The translations under genes were made by a program, and so were the position numbers. From Flammeovirgaceae bacterium UBA5585 (GTDB taxonomy: Bacteria > Bacteroidota > Bacteroidia > Cytophagales > Cyclobacteriaceae), in NCBI GenBank assembly GCA_002425185.1, contig DILT01000001.1, forward strand, positions 1 to 26,632: a DNA stretch of 26,632 bases, in the 5' to 3' direction. Below, one piece after another: positions 1 to 7,703 of the stretch. Position 1 is the first letter of the stretch, and each line of letters begins with the position of its first letter. The notes beneath the pieces were generated by a model. The model worked only from the letters and a program-made list of their open reading frames with translations, was not told where the DNA came from and did not search any database.

Positions 1-566
1 GATATCCAACTTCCGATTTTAGGTAAAATGGTTTTAAAATAAAAATTATAGCCTTGTTTGAAGGGAAATCGCTTTGGCCGCGAAAATTCCAACACGGCCA
101 ACAAAGCCCCCGGCTTCATAACCCGCAATATTTCTTTCAATCCCCTTTCGAGGTTTTCAAAGTTACGTACCCCAAATGCAACGGTTACAGCATCGAATTT
201 ATTTTGTTCAAAGGGAAGATTCTCCGAATCCGCCTGGATCATTTCGATAATATGCGTTATACCTCGTTTATCCATCTTCTTCCTGCCAACGTCCAGCATA
301 CCGGCAGAAATATCAACGCCAATAATTTTTTCTGGTTTTAACGAAAGTGCCTGGATAGCAAAATCTCCGGTGCCCGTAGCAACGTCTAACAAAATCTTAG
401 GCTGGGCCGGTGCTATCAGTTTAATTGCTTTCTTTCTCCAGCCCCTGTCAATTCCAAGACTCAAAAAATGATTAAGGAAATCGTAGCGGTGGCTGATGTT
501 ATCAAACATTCGGGCCACCTGCTCTTTCTTTGTTGCTGTTTCGTCTTTATAAGGAACAACTTCCAT
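1..566 (-). CDS. ubiE: Demethylmenaquinone methyltransferase UbiE/MenG, 3' end cut by window edge
   Basis: SAM-dependent C-methyltransferase that converts demethylmenaquinol to menaquinol in the last step of respiratory quinone synthesis. The reading frame was translated directly from the minus strand; 188 codons are visible and roughly 50 C-terminal residues lie beyond the left edge. Visible signatures are the UbiE N-terminal motif RYDFLNHFLSLGIDRGW (about 27-43), the SAM-binding glycine loop DVATGTGDFA (61-70), acidic VDIS after beta-2 (84-87) and RVMKPGALL (148-156). The ATG at 564-566 gives the usual UbiE N terminus. A terminator for the preceding gene lies just upstream, so this gene probably has its own promoter in 567-621, although no clean Bacteroidota -7 box is visible there. 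Members of this phylum normally use menaquinone, so the MenG role is more likely than ubiquinone synthesis. Confidence 0.95.
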   Translation of the reverse strand, partial: MEVVPYKDETATKKEQVARMFDNISHRYDFLNHFLSLGIDRGWRKKAIKLIAPAQPKILLDVATGTGDFAIQALSLKPEKIIGVDISAGMLDVGRKKMDKRGITHIIEMIQADSENLPFEQNKFDAVTVAFGVRNFENLERGLKEILRVMKPGALLAVLEFSRPKRFPFKQGYNFYFKTILPKIGSWI

Positions 567-621
567 GATTCTGATTTTGATAGAAAACAATTTTAAACGG
601 CAAGTTGCTAATAAAAAGTAA

Positions 622-646
622 TAAAAAAGCCTCCCAAAAGGAGGCT
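622..646 (-). terminator. Intrinsic terminator of the OmpA/PD40 gene
   Basis: A perfect 7-bp stem, AGCCTCC (628-634) with GGAGGCT (640-646), encloses a CAAAA loop. On the minus strand it is followed by a T-rich run (complement of 622-628). It lies 25 bases past the stop codon of the leftward OmpA-family gene and before the ubiE start, so it should separate the two transcripts. Confidence 0.85.
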
Positions 647-670
647 CAGGTTCTAAATTTTTATGCCTTT

Positions 671-2659
671 CTAATTTGAAATTACTTTAAACTCTACTCT
701 TCGGTTCAGTTCGCGACCTTCTTCCTCGTCATCATTGCTGGCCAAAGGCTTGGTTTTACCAAAACCAACGGCTGTTATTCTACGGGCATCAATGCCCTTT
801 TTGGTAAGGAAATCTTTTACCGCCTCAGCCCTGCGTTGTGATAAGGTCATGTTATAGGCTGCCGTGCCTATATTATCTGTATGCCCGGCAATTTCAACTT
901 TCATACCCGGGTTTTGCTGCATCATACGTTCAAGCTTATTTAACTCGTTATATGACTCCTGCTTAAATGTTGCTTTGTCAAAATCAAAATAAAGGTTGCG
1001 TAGTATGGAAACCATACCGGTTTGGAGCTTACGTAATTCAATGGTACGGGTTACTTCTCTGTCTTGATCGGAGGCTCCGTCTAACCTAACATTTTGATTC
1101 ACGAACATATAGCCTTCGCTTTCTACGGACAGTCGGTAGTCTTTAGCCTCCGCTTCACTAATCCTAAACTCTACTTTTCCGGTTTCTTTAGGCGAAGAAG
1201 GAACAATTATGTTGTCGCGTAAACCTTCCAGCCTGATGCGGGCATCAACCGGCTGTTTGGATTGCGCATCAACAGCATTGACTACATACCGCAGCGGAAC
1301 TGTTGATTTCGCTACCACCGGATCGGGATCTTTTTTAGCCACTGGCTGATCGGGAATAGTGATCATGTAAATGTCATCATATCCCAACCCGTCTTCGCGT
1401 ACCGAAGAGTAATAGGCACGCTTTCCATCTTTTGTACTCACAAAGAATATATCGTTGTCAGGTGTATTGATGGGATAGCCCATATTCTCTGGCTCTGACC
1501 ACTCGTTGGTAGCTTCATCAAAAACAGATTTGTAAATATCAAAGCCGCCCATACCCTTTCTGCCCTTTGAACTGAAGTATAAGGTTTTACCATCGTAATC
1601 AATAAATGGTCCGTCATCGTCAGCAGGCGTATTAATTTTAGGTCCCAGGTTTTTCACACTCGACCACTCACCTTTTGAATCCAAGGTAGCTTTATAAATA
1701 TCCAACCCCCCGAAACCACCGGGCCGATTACTGGAGAAGTAAAGCGTTTTTTCATCAGGAGAAATGGTAATTGACTTCTCTTCAAAGCTGGAATTGATTA
1801 TACCAGGAAGTGGAACGGGTGCTCCCCACGTACCATCAGCTTTTCGATCGGCATAATAAATATCTCCACCATTATCGGTTTTGTATATAAAGAGCGTTTG
1901 ACCATCGGCCGAAAATGCCAGGTTCGAATCGTGATAAATGGAGTTGACTACCGGACCAATGTTTTCGGCTGGTTGCCAAACACCACCTACCTTTTTAGAA
2001 ATAAAAATATCTTCAAAAGGTTTGTTGTCCGTGTCCACATTTTGGTTGAGGTTTCCATCTCTTCTTCTTGAAGTAAAAATTATTTCATCTTCAGCCGCAT
2101 TGAGCACGGGTGCGTAATCATCCCATTCGGAATTTATATCCCTGCTGATATTTACAATGGAATAATTCTTCGGGCTGCTCACAAATAGCTTTCCGTTTTC
2201 ACATTCCTCAATATTTTTATCGACTGTCGCAAGATCAACACGATCGCGACCCTGATAATTTGGACGTTTGTTAAACCGATCTTTATAACGGTTGTAAAAC
2301 TCAATGGCTTTATCGAATTGCAAACCATACTGGTAGCTTTGGCCGATCAGGTATTCGATATGAAAGCGATAGTTCGGATCTTGCTCATAAACGCGCATAA
2401 AATACTGAACCGCTAAATCCTTTTGGATGGTCATTAAATGATATCGACCCGCTTCGAAGTTGATGGTAAGATTCTCCGGATCCAGATCGGCACCAATGAC
2501 AAGCACACCACGGATATCATTATCGGCCTGAGAGCCTTCACGCATCTCTTCGGCAAGCTTCAGGTAATCCTGAGCTTGTTGTTTGTTATCCTGACTGTAA
2601 CTAATGACGAACGTCCCTGCAACAGCTAAAAAAACCAGTACATACCGGATGCTGAACAT
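671..2659 (-). CDS. PorE-like OmpA-family protein: TPR, PD40 propeller, carboxypeptidase-regulatory-like domain, OmpA C-terminus
   Basis: Predicted secreted envelope protein of 662 residues. From the N terminus it has a signal peptide (1-23, ending near SYSQ), a TPR-like helical region (about 28-135), a PD40/WD40-like propeller (about 165-435) with repeated blades such as LYFSSNRPGG and LYFSSKGRKG, a beta-sandwich resembling a carboxypeptidase regulatory domain (about 455-545), and a C-terminal OmpA domain (about 553-660). The last carries the peptidoglycan-binding signature GHTDNIGT...LSQRRAEAV, with D595 and R609/R610 as likely diaminopimelate contacts. The start at 2659 was chosen over an in-frame ATG 99 bases upstream because it places the signal peptide at the N terminus. 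The domain order matches PorE of the type IX secretion system, but PorE is a lipoprotein and no lipobox cysteine is visible here. It may instead be one of the many related paralogues of this phylum. Confidence 0.85.
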   Translation of the reverse strand: MFSIRYVLVFLAVAGTFVISYSQDNKQQAQDYLKLAEEMREGSQADNDIRGVLVIGADLDPENLTINFEAGRYHLMTIQKDLAVQYFMRVYEQDPNYRFHIEYLIGQSYQYGLQFDKAIEFYNRYKDRFNKRPNYQGRDRVDLATVDKNIEECENGKLFVSSPKNYSIVNISRDINSEWDDYAPVLNAAEDEIIFTSRRRDGNLNQNVDTDNKPFEDIFISKKVGGVWQPAENIGPVVNSIYHDSNLAFSADGQTLFIYKTDNGGDIYYADRKADGTWGAPVPLPGIINSSFEEKSITISPDEKTLYFSSNRPGGFGGLDIYKATLDSKGEWSSVKNLGPKINTPADDDGPFIDYDGKTLYFSSKGRKGMGGFDIYKSVFDEATNEWSEPENMGYPINTPDNDIFFVSTKDGKRAYYSSVREDGLGYDDIYMITIPDQPVAKKDPDPVVAKSTVPLRYVVNAVDAQSKQPVDARIRLEGLRDNIIVPSSPKETGKVEFRISEAEAKDYRLSVESEGYMFVNQNVRLDGASDQDREVTRTIELRKLQTGMVSILRNLYFDFDKATFKQESYNELNKLERMMQQNPGMKVEIAGHTDNIGTAAYNMTLSQRRAEAVKDFLTKKGIDARRITAVGFGKTKPLASNDDEEEGRELNRRVEFKVISN

Positions 2660-2820
2660 GCTAAAAATGGGTTTACGATTAATGGTAACTATAGGTCCAA
2701 AAAATAAGTATGCCAATATAGGAAAAACCGCTTTTAGAATAACACAATTAGTACTCATAAAGCACTTAAATCTTACATTATTAGTATTTTAGGGTGAAAG
2801 CTTTACTTCAACCAAAAACG

Positions 2821-3420
2821 ATGATTATCCGACAGGCAGAATTCATATCCAGCATTACCAATCTCAGCAGCCTACCGGAGAAGCAGTTACCAGAATTTGC
2901 CTTTATTGGTCGCTCAAATGTCGGTAAGTCCTCGCTAATCAACATGTTAACAGGCCGAAAACAACTGGCTAAAACGTCTTCAAAGCCCGGAAAAACCCAA
3001 ACTATTAACCATTATTTGATTAATGGGGCGTGGTACCTGGTTGACCTGCCCGGTTATGGTTGGGCTGGCGTTAGCCAGGAGAAAAAAGCGGGCTTTGGAA
3101 AAATTATTGAAAACTATGTTAAGAAAAGCCCCAACCTGCATTGCCTTTTTGTTCTAATCGATATACGGCTGAAGCCACAACCTATTGATCTTAGCTTCAT
3201 CAATTGGGCTGGGGCGCAGGCAGTTCCGCTTGCATTTATCTTTACCAAGGCCGATAAACTATCGAAAAGCAAGGCCGAACAAAATCGAAGCGTATTCGAA
3301 CTTGAACTCCTTAAAGATTGGGAAGAAGTACCCCCGGGTATTATCACATCGGCCGAGAAAAAAACTGGAAAAGATGAGGTACTGGACTTTATAGGTACAG
3401 CGTTAAAGGTCAATCGCTAA
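2821..3420 (+). CDS. engB: Ribosome biogenesis GTP-binding protein EngB (YihA/YsxC)
   Basis: TrmE-Era-family GTPase of 199 residues needed for late assembly of the large ribosomal subunit. The G1 loop GRSNVGKSS is at 30-38, the switch region KTSSKPGKTQ at 51-60, G3 DLPGYG at 75-80, G4 TKAD at 142-145 and a G5-like SAEK near the C terminus. The family motif DIRLKPQPID is at 114-123. The ATG at 2821 gives the usual N terminus (MIIRQAEFI); a GTG 27 bases upstream is in frame but would add residues not typical of the family. The gene is divergent from the OmpA/PD40 gene. A -7-like TATTTTAG at 2785-2792 (one mismatch to TAnnTTTG) is a possible promoter element. Confidence 0.95.
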   Translation: MIIRQAEFISSITNLSSLPEKQLPEFAFIGRSNVGKSSLINMLTGRKQLAKTSSKPGKTQTINHYLINGAWYLVDLPGYGWAGVSQEKKAGFGKIIENYVKKSPNLHCLFVLIDIRLKPQPIDLSFINWAGAQAVPLAFIFTKADKLSKSKAEQNRSVFELELLKDWEEVPPGIITSAEKKTGKDEVLDFIGTALKVNR

Positions 3421-3434
3421 AATTATTAGTTTTG
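3403..3434 (+). promoter_or_regulatory. Bacteroidota-type promoter of the DUF5606 gene
   Basis: TAGTTTTG at 3427-3434 is an exact TAnnTTTG -7 box. TTA at 3403-3405, 21 bases upstream, is a weak version of the TTG -33 element. Transcription would begin near 3441, about 17 bases before the ATG at 3458. This would allow transcription separate from engB, whose 3' end the promoter overlaps. Confidence 0.55.
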
Positions 3435-3457
3435 CGGCCTGATAAATACTTAACACT

Positions 3458-3886
3458 ATGAAACTTGAGGACATTGCAACCATTTCGGGTAAAGGGGGCT
3501 TATTTAAAATTTTAAAACCCGGTAAATCCGGTGTAATACTTGAGTCGTTGGATGATGCCAAAACCAAACTTGTTGCCACTGCCCATCATAAACTTTCTGT
3601 GTTAAGTGAAATCTCTATCTACACCACCACCAAAGAAGGTACCATACCCCTTGGTGATCTGTTAAAAAAAATAAATCAGGAATTTGGTAACGATCTCGGA
3701 TTAGATGACGATGCCGATAATGCTGAACTCAAGTCCTTCATGAAATCGGTTCTGCCGGAATACGATCAGGATCGGGTTTATGTATCGGATATAAAAAAAT
3801 TAGTACGTTGGTTTGGCATTTTGCAAGCACAAGCACCTGAAGTTTTTACCGAAACACCCGAAAAGGCAGCGGATGAAAAAGTCTGA
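3458..3886 (+). CDS. DUF5606 domain protein
   Basis: A 142-residue soluble protein recognised as the DUF5606 family, which I know mainly from Bacteroidota and whose function is unknown to me. The N-terminal half (about 3-50) starts MKLEDIATISGKGGLFKI, is rich in beta strands and contains the family's SGKGGLFKILKPG stretch. An acidic linker (LGLDDDADNAEL, about 79-90) leads to a helical second half containing VYVSDIKKLVRWFGIL. There is no signal peptide or membrane segment, so it should be cytoplasmic. It lies 37 bases after engB but has a good promoter of its own. Its stop codon is one base from the stop of the convergent fbp gene, leaving no intergenic terminator. Confidence 0.85.
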   Translation: MKLEDIATISGKGGLFKILKPGKSGVILESLDDAKTKLVATAHHKLSVLSEISIYTTTKEGTIPLGDLLKKINQEFGNDLGLDDDADNAELKSFMKSVLPEYDQDRVYVSDIKKLVRWFGILQAQAPEVFTETPEKAADEKV

Positions 3887-3887
3887 A

Positions 3888-4871
3888 CTAATACTGTTCA
3901 GCCAGTTCAACCATATTCTTTGAGCCAACATAAAATGGTGTTCGTTGATGTAACGATGTAGGCTGAATATCCAGAATTCTTTCCTTACCATTAGAGGCCT
4001 TGCCTCCCGCCTGCTCGGCAACAAAAGCCAACGCGTTACATTCATACATTAACCTGAGTTTTCCATTGGGGTCTTTTGCCGTTGCCGGGTAAATGTATAT
4101 TCCACCTTTTAATAGATTTCGATGAAAATCGGCCACCAGTGAACCAATGTATCGGCCGGTGTAGCCTTCATCTTTACAGAAATGCAGATAGTTACGAACG
4201 GATTGTGAAAAAGATTTGTAAGAGCCCTCATTTACCGAGAATATTTTTCCGTTGATGGGCTGGCGCATATTGGGGTGTGAAAGAAAATATTCACCCAAGG
4301 TAGGTTCGTAGGTAAAACCATTTACACCATGACCGGTGGTGTACACCAGCATAGTAGAGGAGCCATATAAAATGTAACCCGCTGCTACCTGTTCCGATCC
4401 CTTCTGTAAAATATCTTCTTGTTGAATAGGTGTACCCGGTTTACTTTTCCTTCTGTATATCGAAAAGATGGTGCCGATAGAAACATTTACATCGATATTG
4501 GACGAACCATCCAGCGGATCAATGGCAATTACATACTTGCCATCATTGTTAAGATCAAGGTAACTCTCACTTTCTTCTGATATAAGGGCGCAGGCTTCCC
4601 CTCCCTTCATCAGTGCCCTTGAAAACCGGATATTGGCCAATACATCAAGTTTCTGCTGCTGCTCACCACCGGTATTGAGGGAACCCAATGAACCCATAAT
4701 ATCAATTAAGCCAGCCTTATTTACCTCACGATTAACCACTTTTGAAGCCAGCGCAATATCGCGCAACAATTGTGACAACTCGCCACTGGCGTAGGCAAAC
4801 TGGTTTTGCTTGCTTTTAATAAACCTGTCGAGAGCACTGCCAATGGGTTCGGCTATTCGGGATTCTTCCAT
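3888..4871 (-). CDS. fbp: Class I fructose-1,6-bisphosphatase
   Basis: Gluconeogenic enzyme hydrolysing fructose 1,6-bisphosphate to fructose 6-phosphate. The 327 residues fit the class I family. The metal-binding acidic cluster LISEESES is at 96-103, the family signature DPLDGSSNID at 118-127, substrate-binding residues around GGIYIYP (256-262) and KLRLMYECNALAF at 271-283, and a downstream EQAGGKA at 286-292. It is divergent from aspartate kinase across a 76-base gap. A promoter-like TTG-N19-TAATTTTA lies about 40 bases upstream. It converges on the DUF5606 gene with a single base between the two stop codons, so the two mRNAs probably overlap at their 3' ends. Confidence 0.96.
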   Translation of the reverse strand: MEESRIAEPIGSALDRFIKSKQNQFAYASGELSQLLRDIALASKVVNREVNKAGLIDIMGSLGSLNTGGEQQQKLDVLANIRFSRALMKGGEACALISEESESYLDLNNDGKYVIAIDPLDGSSNIDVNVSIGTIFSIYRRKSKPGTPIQQEDILQKGSEQVAAGYILYGSSTMLVYTTGHGVNGFTYEPTLGEYFLSHPNMRQPINGKIFSVNEGSYKSFSQSVRNYLHFCKDEGYTGRYIGSLVADFHRNLLKGGIYIYPATAKDPNGKLRLMYECNALAFVAEQAGGKASNGKERILDIQPTSLHQRTPFYVGSKNMVELAEQY

Positions 4872-4911
4872 GATTGGGATTAAACTTTTTTACATTGATC
4901 TTTACAGCCTG

Positions 4912-4941
4912 TAAAATTAACCTGCAAACGATTTAGAACAA
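4912..4941 (-). promoter_or_regulatory. Promoter of fbp
   Basis: On the minus strand, TTG (4941-4939) is followed after 19 bases by TAATTTTA (4919-4912), one mismatch from the TAnnTTTG -7 box. Spacing fits the Bacteroidota housekeeping sigma pattern. It would give a leader of about 35 bases for fbp. Confidence 0.5.
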
Positions 4942-4947
4942 CCAAAT

Positions 4948-6192
4948 ATGAAGGTTTTTAAATTTGGCGGAGCCTCCCTTAAAAATGCACAAGCCATACG
5001 CAACATGAGCACCATTGTGCTCGATTATGCCGAAGGCCCACTAGTGGTCGTTGTTTCAGCTATGGATAAAACCACCAATGCCCTGGAACGCGTTGTCCAT
5101 GCTTTCGTAAAGGGGGAAAATTATCAGGCAGAAATCAGCCGTATCATCGGCTACCACCAAGCCGTAATAAATGAATTGTTTGAAAATCCTCAGGAAATAC
5201 TTGGCACGCTTGAAGGTTTAGCTTCACAGCTAACTGAAAAACTTCAGTCACCCTCGGAGGAAGACAAACTCTACGATCAGGTGGTGTGCTTCGGTGAAAT
5301 CCTATCGTCTTTTATTGTTCATCACTACCTGACAACGATTGGCCTGAAGAATATCTGGAAAGATGCCCGTGAGTTAATCCGTACCGATAGTACTTTTCGG
5401 GAAGGAAAGGTTGAATGGGCATTAAGTGAATCCCGTATTATATCGCTAAAAAAGGATCTGCAAACTCACGTAATCATTACGCAAGGATTTATTGGCGGAG
5501 ATGCCGAAGGAAATTCCACTACCCTCGGAAGAGAGGGCTCGGATTACTCAGCCGCCATTTTTGCTTCATGCCTGCAGGCAGATTCCGTTACCATTTGGAA
5601 AGATGTTCCCGGGGTGATGAATGCTGATCCGAAACGATTACAGGCTGCTGTTGTGTTTGAAGAGCTACCCTATAAAGAAGCTGCCGAGATGACCTATTAC
5701 GGTGCTTCTGTTATTCACCCTAAAACCATAAAACCACTGGCCCTGAAAGGCATTCCCTTACTGGTAAAAAGTTTTACCAATCCTTCGCTGCCCGGTACAA
5801 AAATTCACGATTGTAAAGTTGATCACCTGCCTCCGATGATTGTCTTTAAGGACAACCAGTGCCTGATATCGTGTAAGGTAACTGATTTTACATTTGTGAA
5901 CGAGGATCAACTCCGTGCCATTTTTGATGCCTTGTCGGAATTAAATGTTAAACTAAATGTTATGCAGAACTCTGCCATTTCATTTTCTTTCTGCATCGAC
6001 TTTCGGGAGAATAAAGTAATGGCGCTTATCGAAAAATTACAGGAACGCTTTGAGGTGTATTATAATACGAACCTTACGTTAGTAACCATCAAGAATTACG
6101 ATGAACAGAGTTTTGAAACCTACAGAAAAAAACCTGGGGTAATTCTTGAGCAATCCTCCCGATCAACGCTACAGGTTTTGGTGAAAGAGTAG
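4948..6192 (+). CDS. lysC: Aspartate kinase, monofunctional
   Basis: Phosphorylates L-aspartate with ATP, the first step toward lysine/diaminopimelate, threonine and methionine. The 414-residue protein has an amino-acid kinase domain (about 1-285) starting MKVFKFGGAS, with GGDAEGNSTTLGREGSDYSA (183-202), DVPGVMNADPK (219-229) and ASVIHPKT (253-260) forming aspartate- and nucleotide-binding elements. The rest (about 295-414) looks like the ACT regulatory region, suggesting feedback control by an end-product amino acid; which one cannot be told from sequence. No homoserine dehydrogenase domain is fused. No lysine riboswitch fits in the 76-base upstream gap. It ends two bases from the convergent tyrosine phosphatase gene. 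Confidence 0.93.
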   Translation: MKVFKFGGASLKNAQAIRNMSTIVLDYAEGPLVVVVSAMDKTTNALERVVHAFVKGENYQAEISRIIGYHQAVINELFENPQEILGTLEGLASQLTEKLQSPSEEDKLYDQVVCFGEILSSFIVHHYLTTIGLKNIWKDARELIRTDSTFREGKVEWALSESRIISLKKDLQTHVIITQGFIGGDAEGNSTTLGREGSDYSAAIFASCLQADSVTIWKDVPGVMNADPKRLQAAVVFEELPYKEAAEMTYYGASVIHPKTIKPLALKGIPLLVKSFTNPSLPGTKIHDCKVDHLPPMIVFKDNQCLISCKVTDFTFVNEDQLRAIFDALSELNVKLNVMQNSAISFSFCIDFRENKVMALIEKLQERFEVYYNTNLTLVTIKNYDEQSFETYRKKPGVILEQSSRSTLQVLVKE

Positions 6193-6194
6193 TC

Positions 6195-6683
6195 TTATTT
6201 TTGGTTCAGGTAATTTTGCTCAAGGTATTGCAGGAAAGACTCGGTGGAGCGGTCCAGAATTTCAAAAACCTCCTGAAATCCGCGCATGCCTCCATAGTAA
6301 GGGTCCGGAACCTCATCATGCGTATCGCTGGCATCAAAACTGCGCATTAAAAATACCTTGTGTTGATGTTGGTCGGCCTTTGGTAAGCGCAGTATATTCT
6401 GGTGATTGCTTTTATCCATGGCTAAAATGAAATCAAAGTATTCCAAATCGGCAGATTGAAGCTGACGACCCCGATGATGTATGACAATCCCATTCTCCAG
6501 GGCGTTAGTCATCGTACGCTCGTCAGGCGTATCACCAATATGATAGTTTGATGTGCCGCAGGAATCAATTTCCAAAAACTGATGGTAACCGCGCTGCGAT
6601 ACTTTATGCTTAAAAATTGCCTCGGCCAAGGGTGAGCGGCAAATATTGCCCAAGCACACAAATAGTACTTTTATTTTAGTCAT
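6195..6683 (-). CDS. Low-molecular-weight protein-tyrosine phosphatase
   Basis: Cytoplasmic cysteine phosphatase of 162 residues. The P-loop near the N terminus is CLGNICRS, with nucleophile C10 and R16 in the C-X5-R arrangement. The general-acid loop PDPYYGG is at 126-132, with D127 as proton donor. Both parts of the active site are intact, so activity is expected. Bacterial members often act on tyrosine kinases of polysaccharide export or on small arsenate/phosphate substrates, but no such gene is adjacent, so the substrate is unknown. It converges on aspartate kinase with two bases between them, and its 5' side faces a 237-base gap. Confidence 0.93.
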   Translation of the reverse strand: MTKIKVLFVCLGNICRSPLAEAIFKHKVSQRGYHQFLEIDSCGTSNYHIGDTPDERTMTNALENGIVIHHRGRQLQSADLEYFDFILAMDKSNHQNILRLPKADQHQHKVFLMRSFDASDTHDEVPDPYYGGMRGFQEVFEILDRSTESFLQYLEQNYLNQK

Positions 6684-6699
6684 TGTAAGTTGATCAGTT

Positions 6700-6855
6700 A
6701 TTAACCAAGTTAAACCGCAGGATTAGGTGGTTAAAATAATACACCAACGGGTTACAAAACACCTCAGTTGCGGTATATAATCACGCATAGCACACTTTTA
6801 CCGCCTTTTGGTTTGAAAAGCCCTCCTTCACTTGCTCGAAGGGGGCTTTTCTTAT
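6700..6855 (+). ncRNA. Candidate small RNA in the gap before the enoyl-CoA hydratase gene
   Basis: This gap contains a nested inverted repeat. ACCGCA (6714-6719) pairs with TGCGGT (6769-6774). Inside it AGGTG(g)TT (6725-6732) pairs with AACACCT (6758-6764) with one bulge. About 40 bases later comes a terminator-like hairpin (6815-6851) with a T-rich tail. No annotated plus-strand gene upstream needs that terminator, and the next gene has its own -7 box beyond it. A short rightward transcript would explain both. I see no strong promoter (only TATTTTAG at 6672-6679, one mismatch), and ends are guesses. Alternatively the inner repeat belongs to the 5' leader of the leftward phosphatase mRNA. Confidence 0.25.
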
Positions 6856-6858
6856 TTT
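6815..6858 (+). terminator. Orphan terminator-like hairpin
   Basis: GAAAAGCCCTCCTTC (6815-6829) can pair with GAAGGGGGCTTTTC (6838-6851) with one bulged base around an eight-base loop. A T-rich tail (TTTTCTTATTTT) follows on the plus strand. It lies between divergent genes and upstream of the next gene's -7 box, so it terminates neither annotated neighbour. Confidence 0.6.
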
Positions 6859-6897
6859 ACCCCTTTTGATTACCCCATTACCCTATCAATATTTTTA

Positions 6898-6905
6898 TAG
6901 ATTTG
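6898..6905 (+). promoter_or_regulatory. -7 box of the enoyl-CoA hydratase gene
   Basis: TAGATTTG is an exact TAnnTTTG match ending 15 bases before the ATG at 6921. A TTA at 6878-6880 (17 bases upstream) is only a weak -33 candidate. Transcription would start near 6912, after the orphan hairpin, leaving a leader of about 9 bases. Confidence 0.55.
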
Positions 6906-6920
6906 TGAAAATCACTTGCT

Positions 6921-7694
6921 ATGGAATTTATTAAGGTAACGGAACAATACCAACCCGGCATCGCCCTCATTCAACTAAACCGACCAAAAGAGCTTAATGC
7001 TTTGAACAAGCAACTCATGGAAGAAGTAAGGGACACGCTTCAACTGCTGGATAAAAATGAAGAGGTGAGGGTAATTATTATTACCGGTGATGAACGTGCA
7101 TTTGCAGCAGGTGCCGATATCAAGCAAATGGCCAACAAATCTGCCATTGATATGCTACTGATTGATCAGTTCAGCACATGGGATCAAATCCGGAAAACTA
7201 AAAAACCGATCATTGCGGCCGTATCAGGTTTTGCCCTGGGTGGCGGATGTGAGTTTGCCATGATGTGTGATATGATTATTGCTTCCGAAACCGCCAAGTT
7301 TGGGCAGCCTGAAATAAAAATTGGTACCATACCCGGTGCCGGTGGAACGCAACGCTTAACCAAAGCCGTTGGAAAAGCCAAGGCTATGGAACTGATTTTA
7401 ACCGGAAGATTCATTTCGGCTGAAGAAGCGCATTTTTATGGATTGGTTAACAAAGTAGTGCCGGTGGAAATGTACCTGCATGAAGCGGTTGAATTGGCTA
7501 AAGAAATTGCCCAACTATCGCCCGTGGCTGTTCAATTGGCTAAAGAAGCTATCAACCGTTCATTTGAAACACAACTGGATGAAGGGCTCGCCTTCGAACG
7601 AAAAAATTTCTACTTAACATTTGCCTCTGCCGATCAGAAAGAGGGAATGAACGCTTTTGTGGAAAAGCGGAAGCCATCATTTACGGGTCGTTGA
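6921..7694 (+). CDS. Enoyl-CoA hydratase (crotonase family)
   Basis: Hydrates trans-2-enoyl-CoA to 3-hydroxyacyl-CoA in fatty-acid beta-oxidation or related acyl-CoA pathways. The 257-residue length is typical of single-domain crotonases. The oxyanion-hole segment AGAD is at 63-66 and GFALGGGCEFAMMCD at 103-117, where E111 corresponds to the first catalytic glutamate of rat crotonase. FGQPEIKIGTIPGAGGTQRL (127-146) carries the second, E131. Both acid/base residues are present, which favours true hydratase over isomerase or decarboxylase relatives. It has its own -7 box and is followed after 9 bases by a permease gene, probably one transcript, though no functional link between the two is obvious. 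Confidence 0.92.
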   Translation: MEFIKVTEQYQPGIALIQLNRPKELNALNKQLMEEVRDTLQLLDKNEEVRVIIITGDERAFAAGADIKQMANKSAIDMLLIDQFSTWDQIRKTKKPIIAAVSGFALGGGCEFAMMCDMIIASETAKFGQPEIKIGTIPGAGGTQRLTKAVGKAKAMELILTGRFISAEEAHFYGLVNKVVPVEMYLHEAVELAKEIAQLSPVAVQLAKEAINRSFETQLDEGLAFERKNFYLTFASADQKEGMNAFVEKRKPSFTGR

Positions 7695-7703
7695 TTAGCA
7701 CGA

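Noticed and set aside
58..471. 137-residue plus-strand frame near the left edge
   Set aside because: It is antisense to ubiE, whose conserved motifs are read on the minus strand.
2660..2758. N-terminal extension of the OmpA/PD40 gene
   Set aside because: The 33 extra residues would place a second hydrophobic stretch before the signal peptide; the start at 2659 gives a standard export signal.
4872..4947. Lysine riboswitch upstream of aspartate kinase
   Set aside because: The gap is only 76 bases, too short for a lysine riboswitch, and shows no matching structure.
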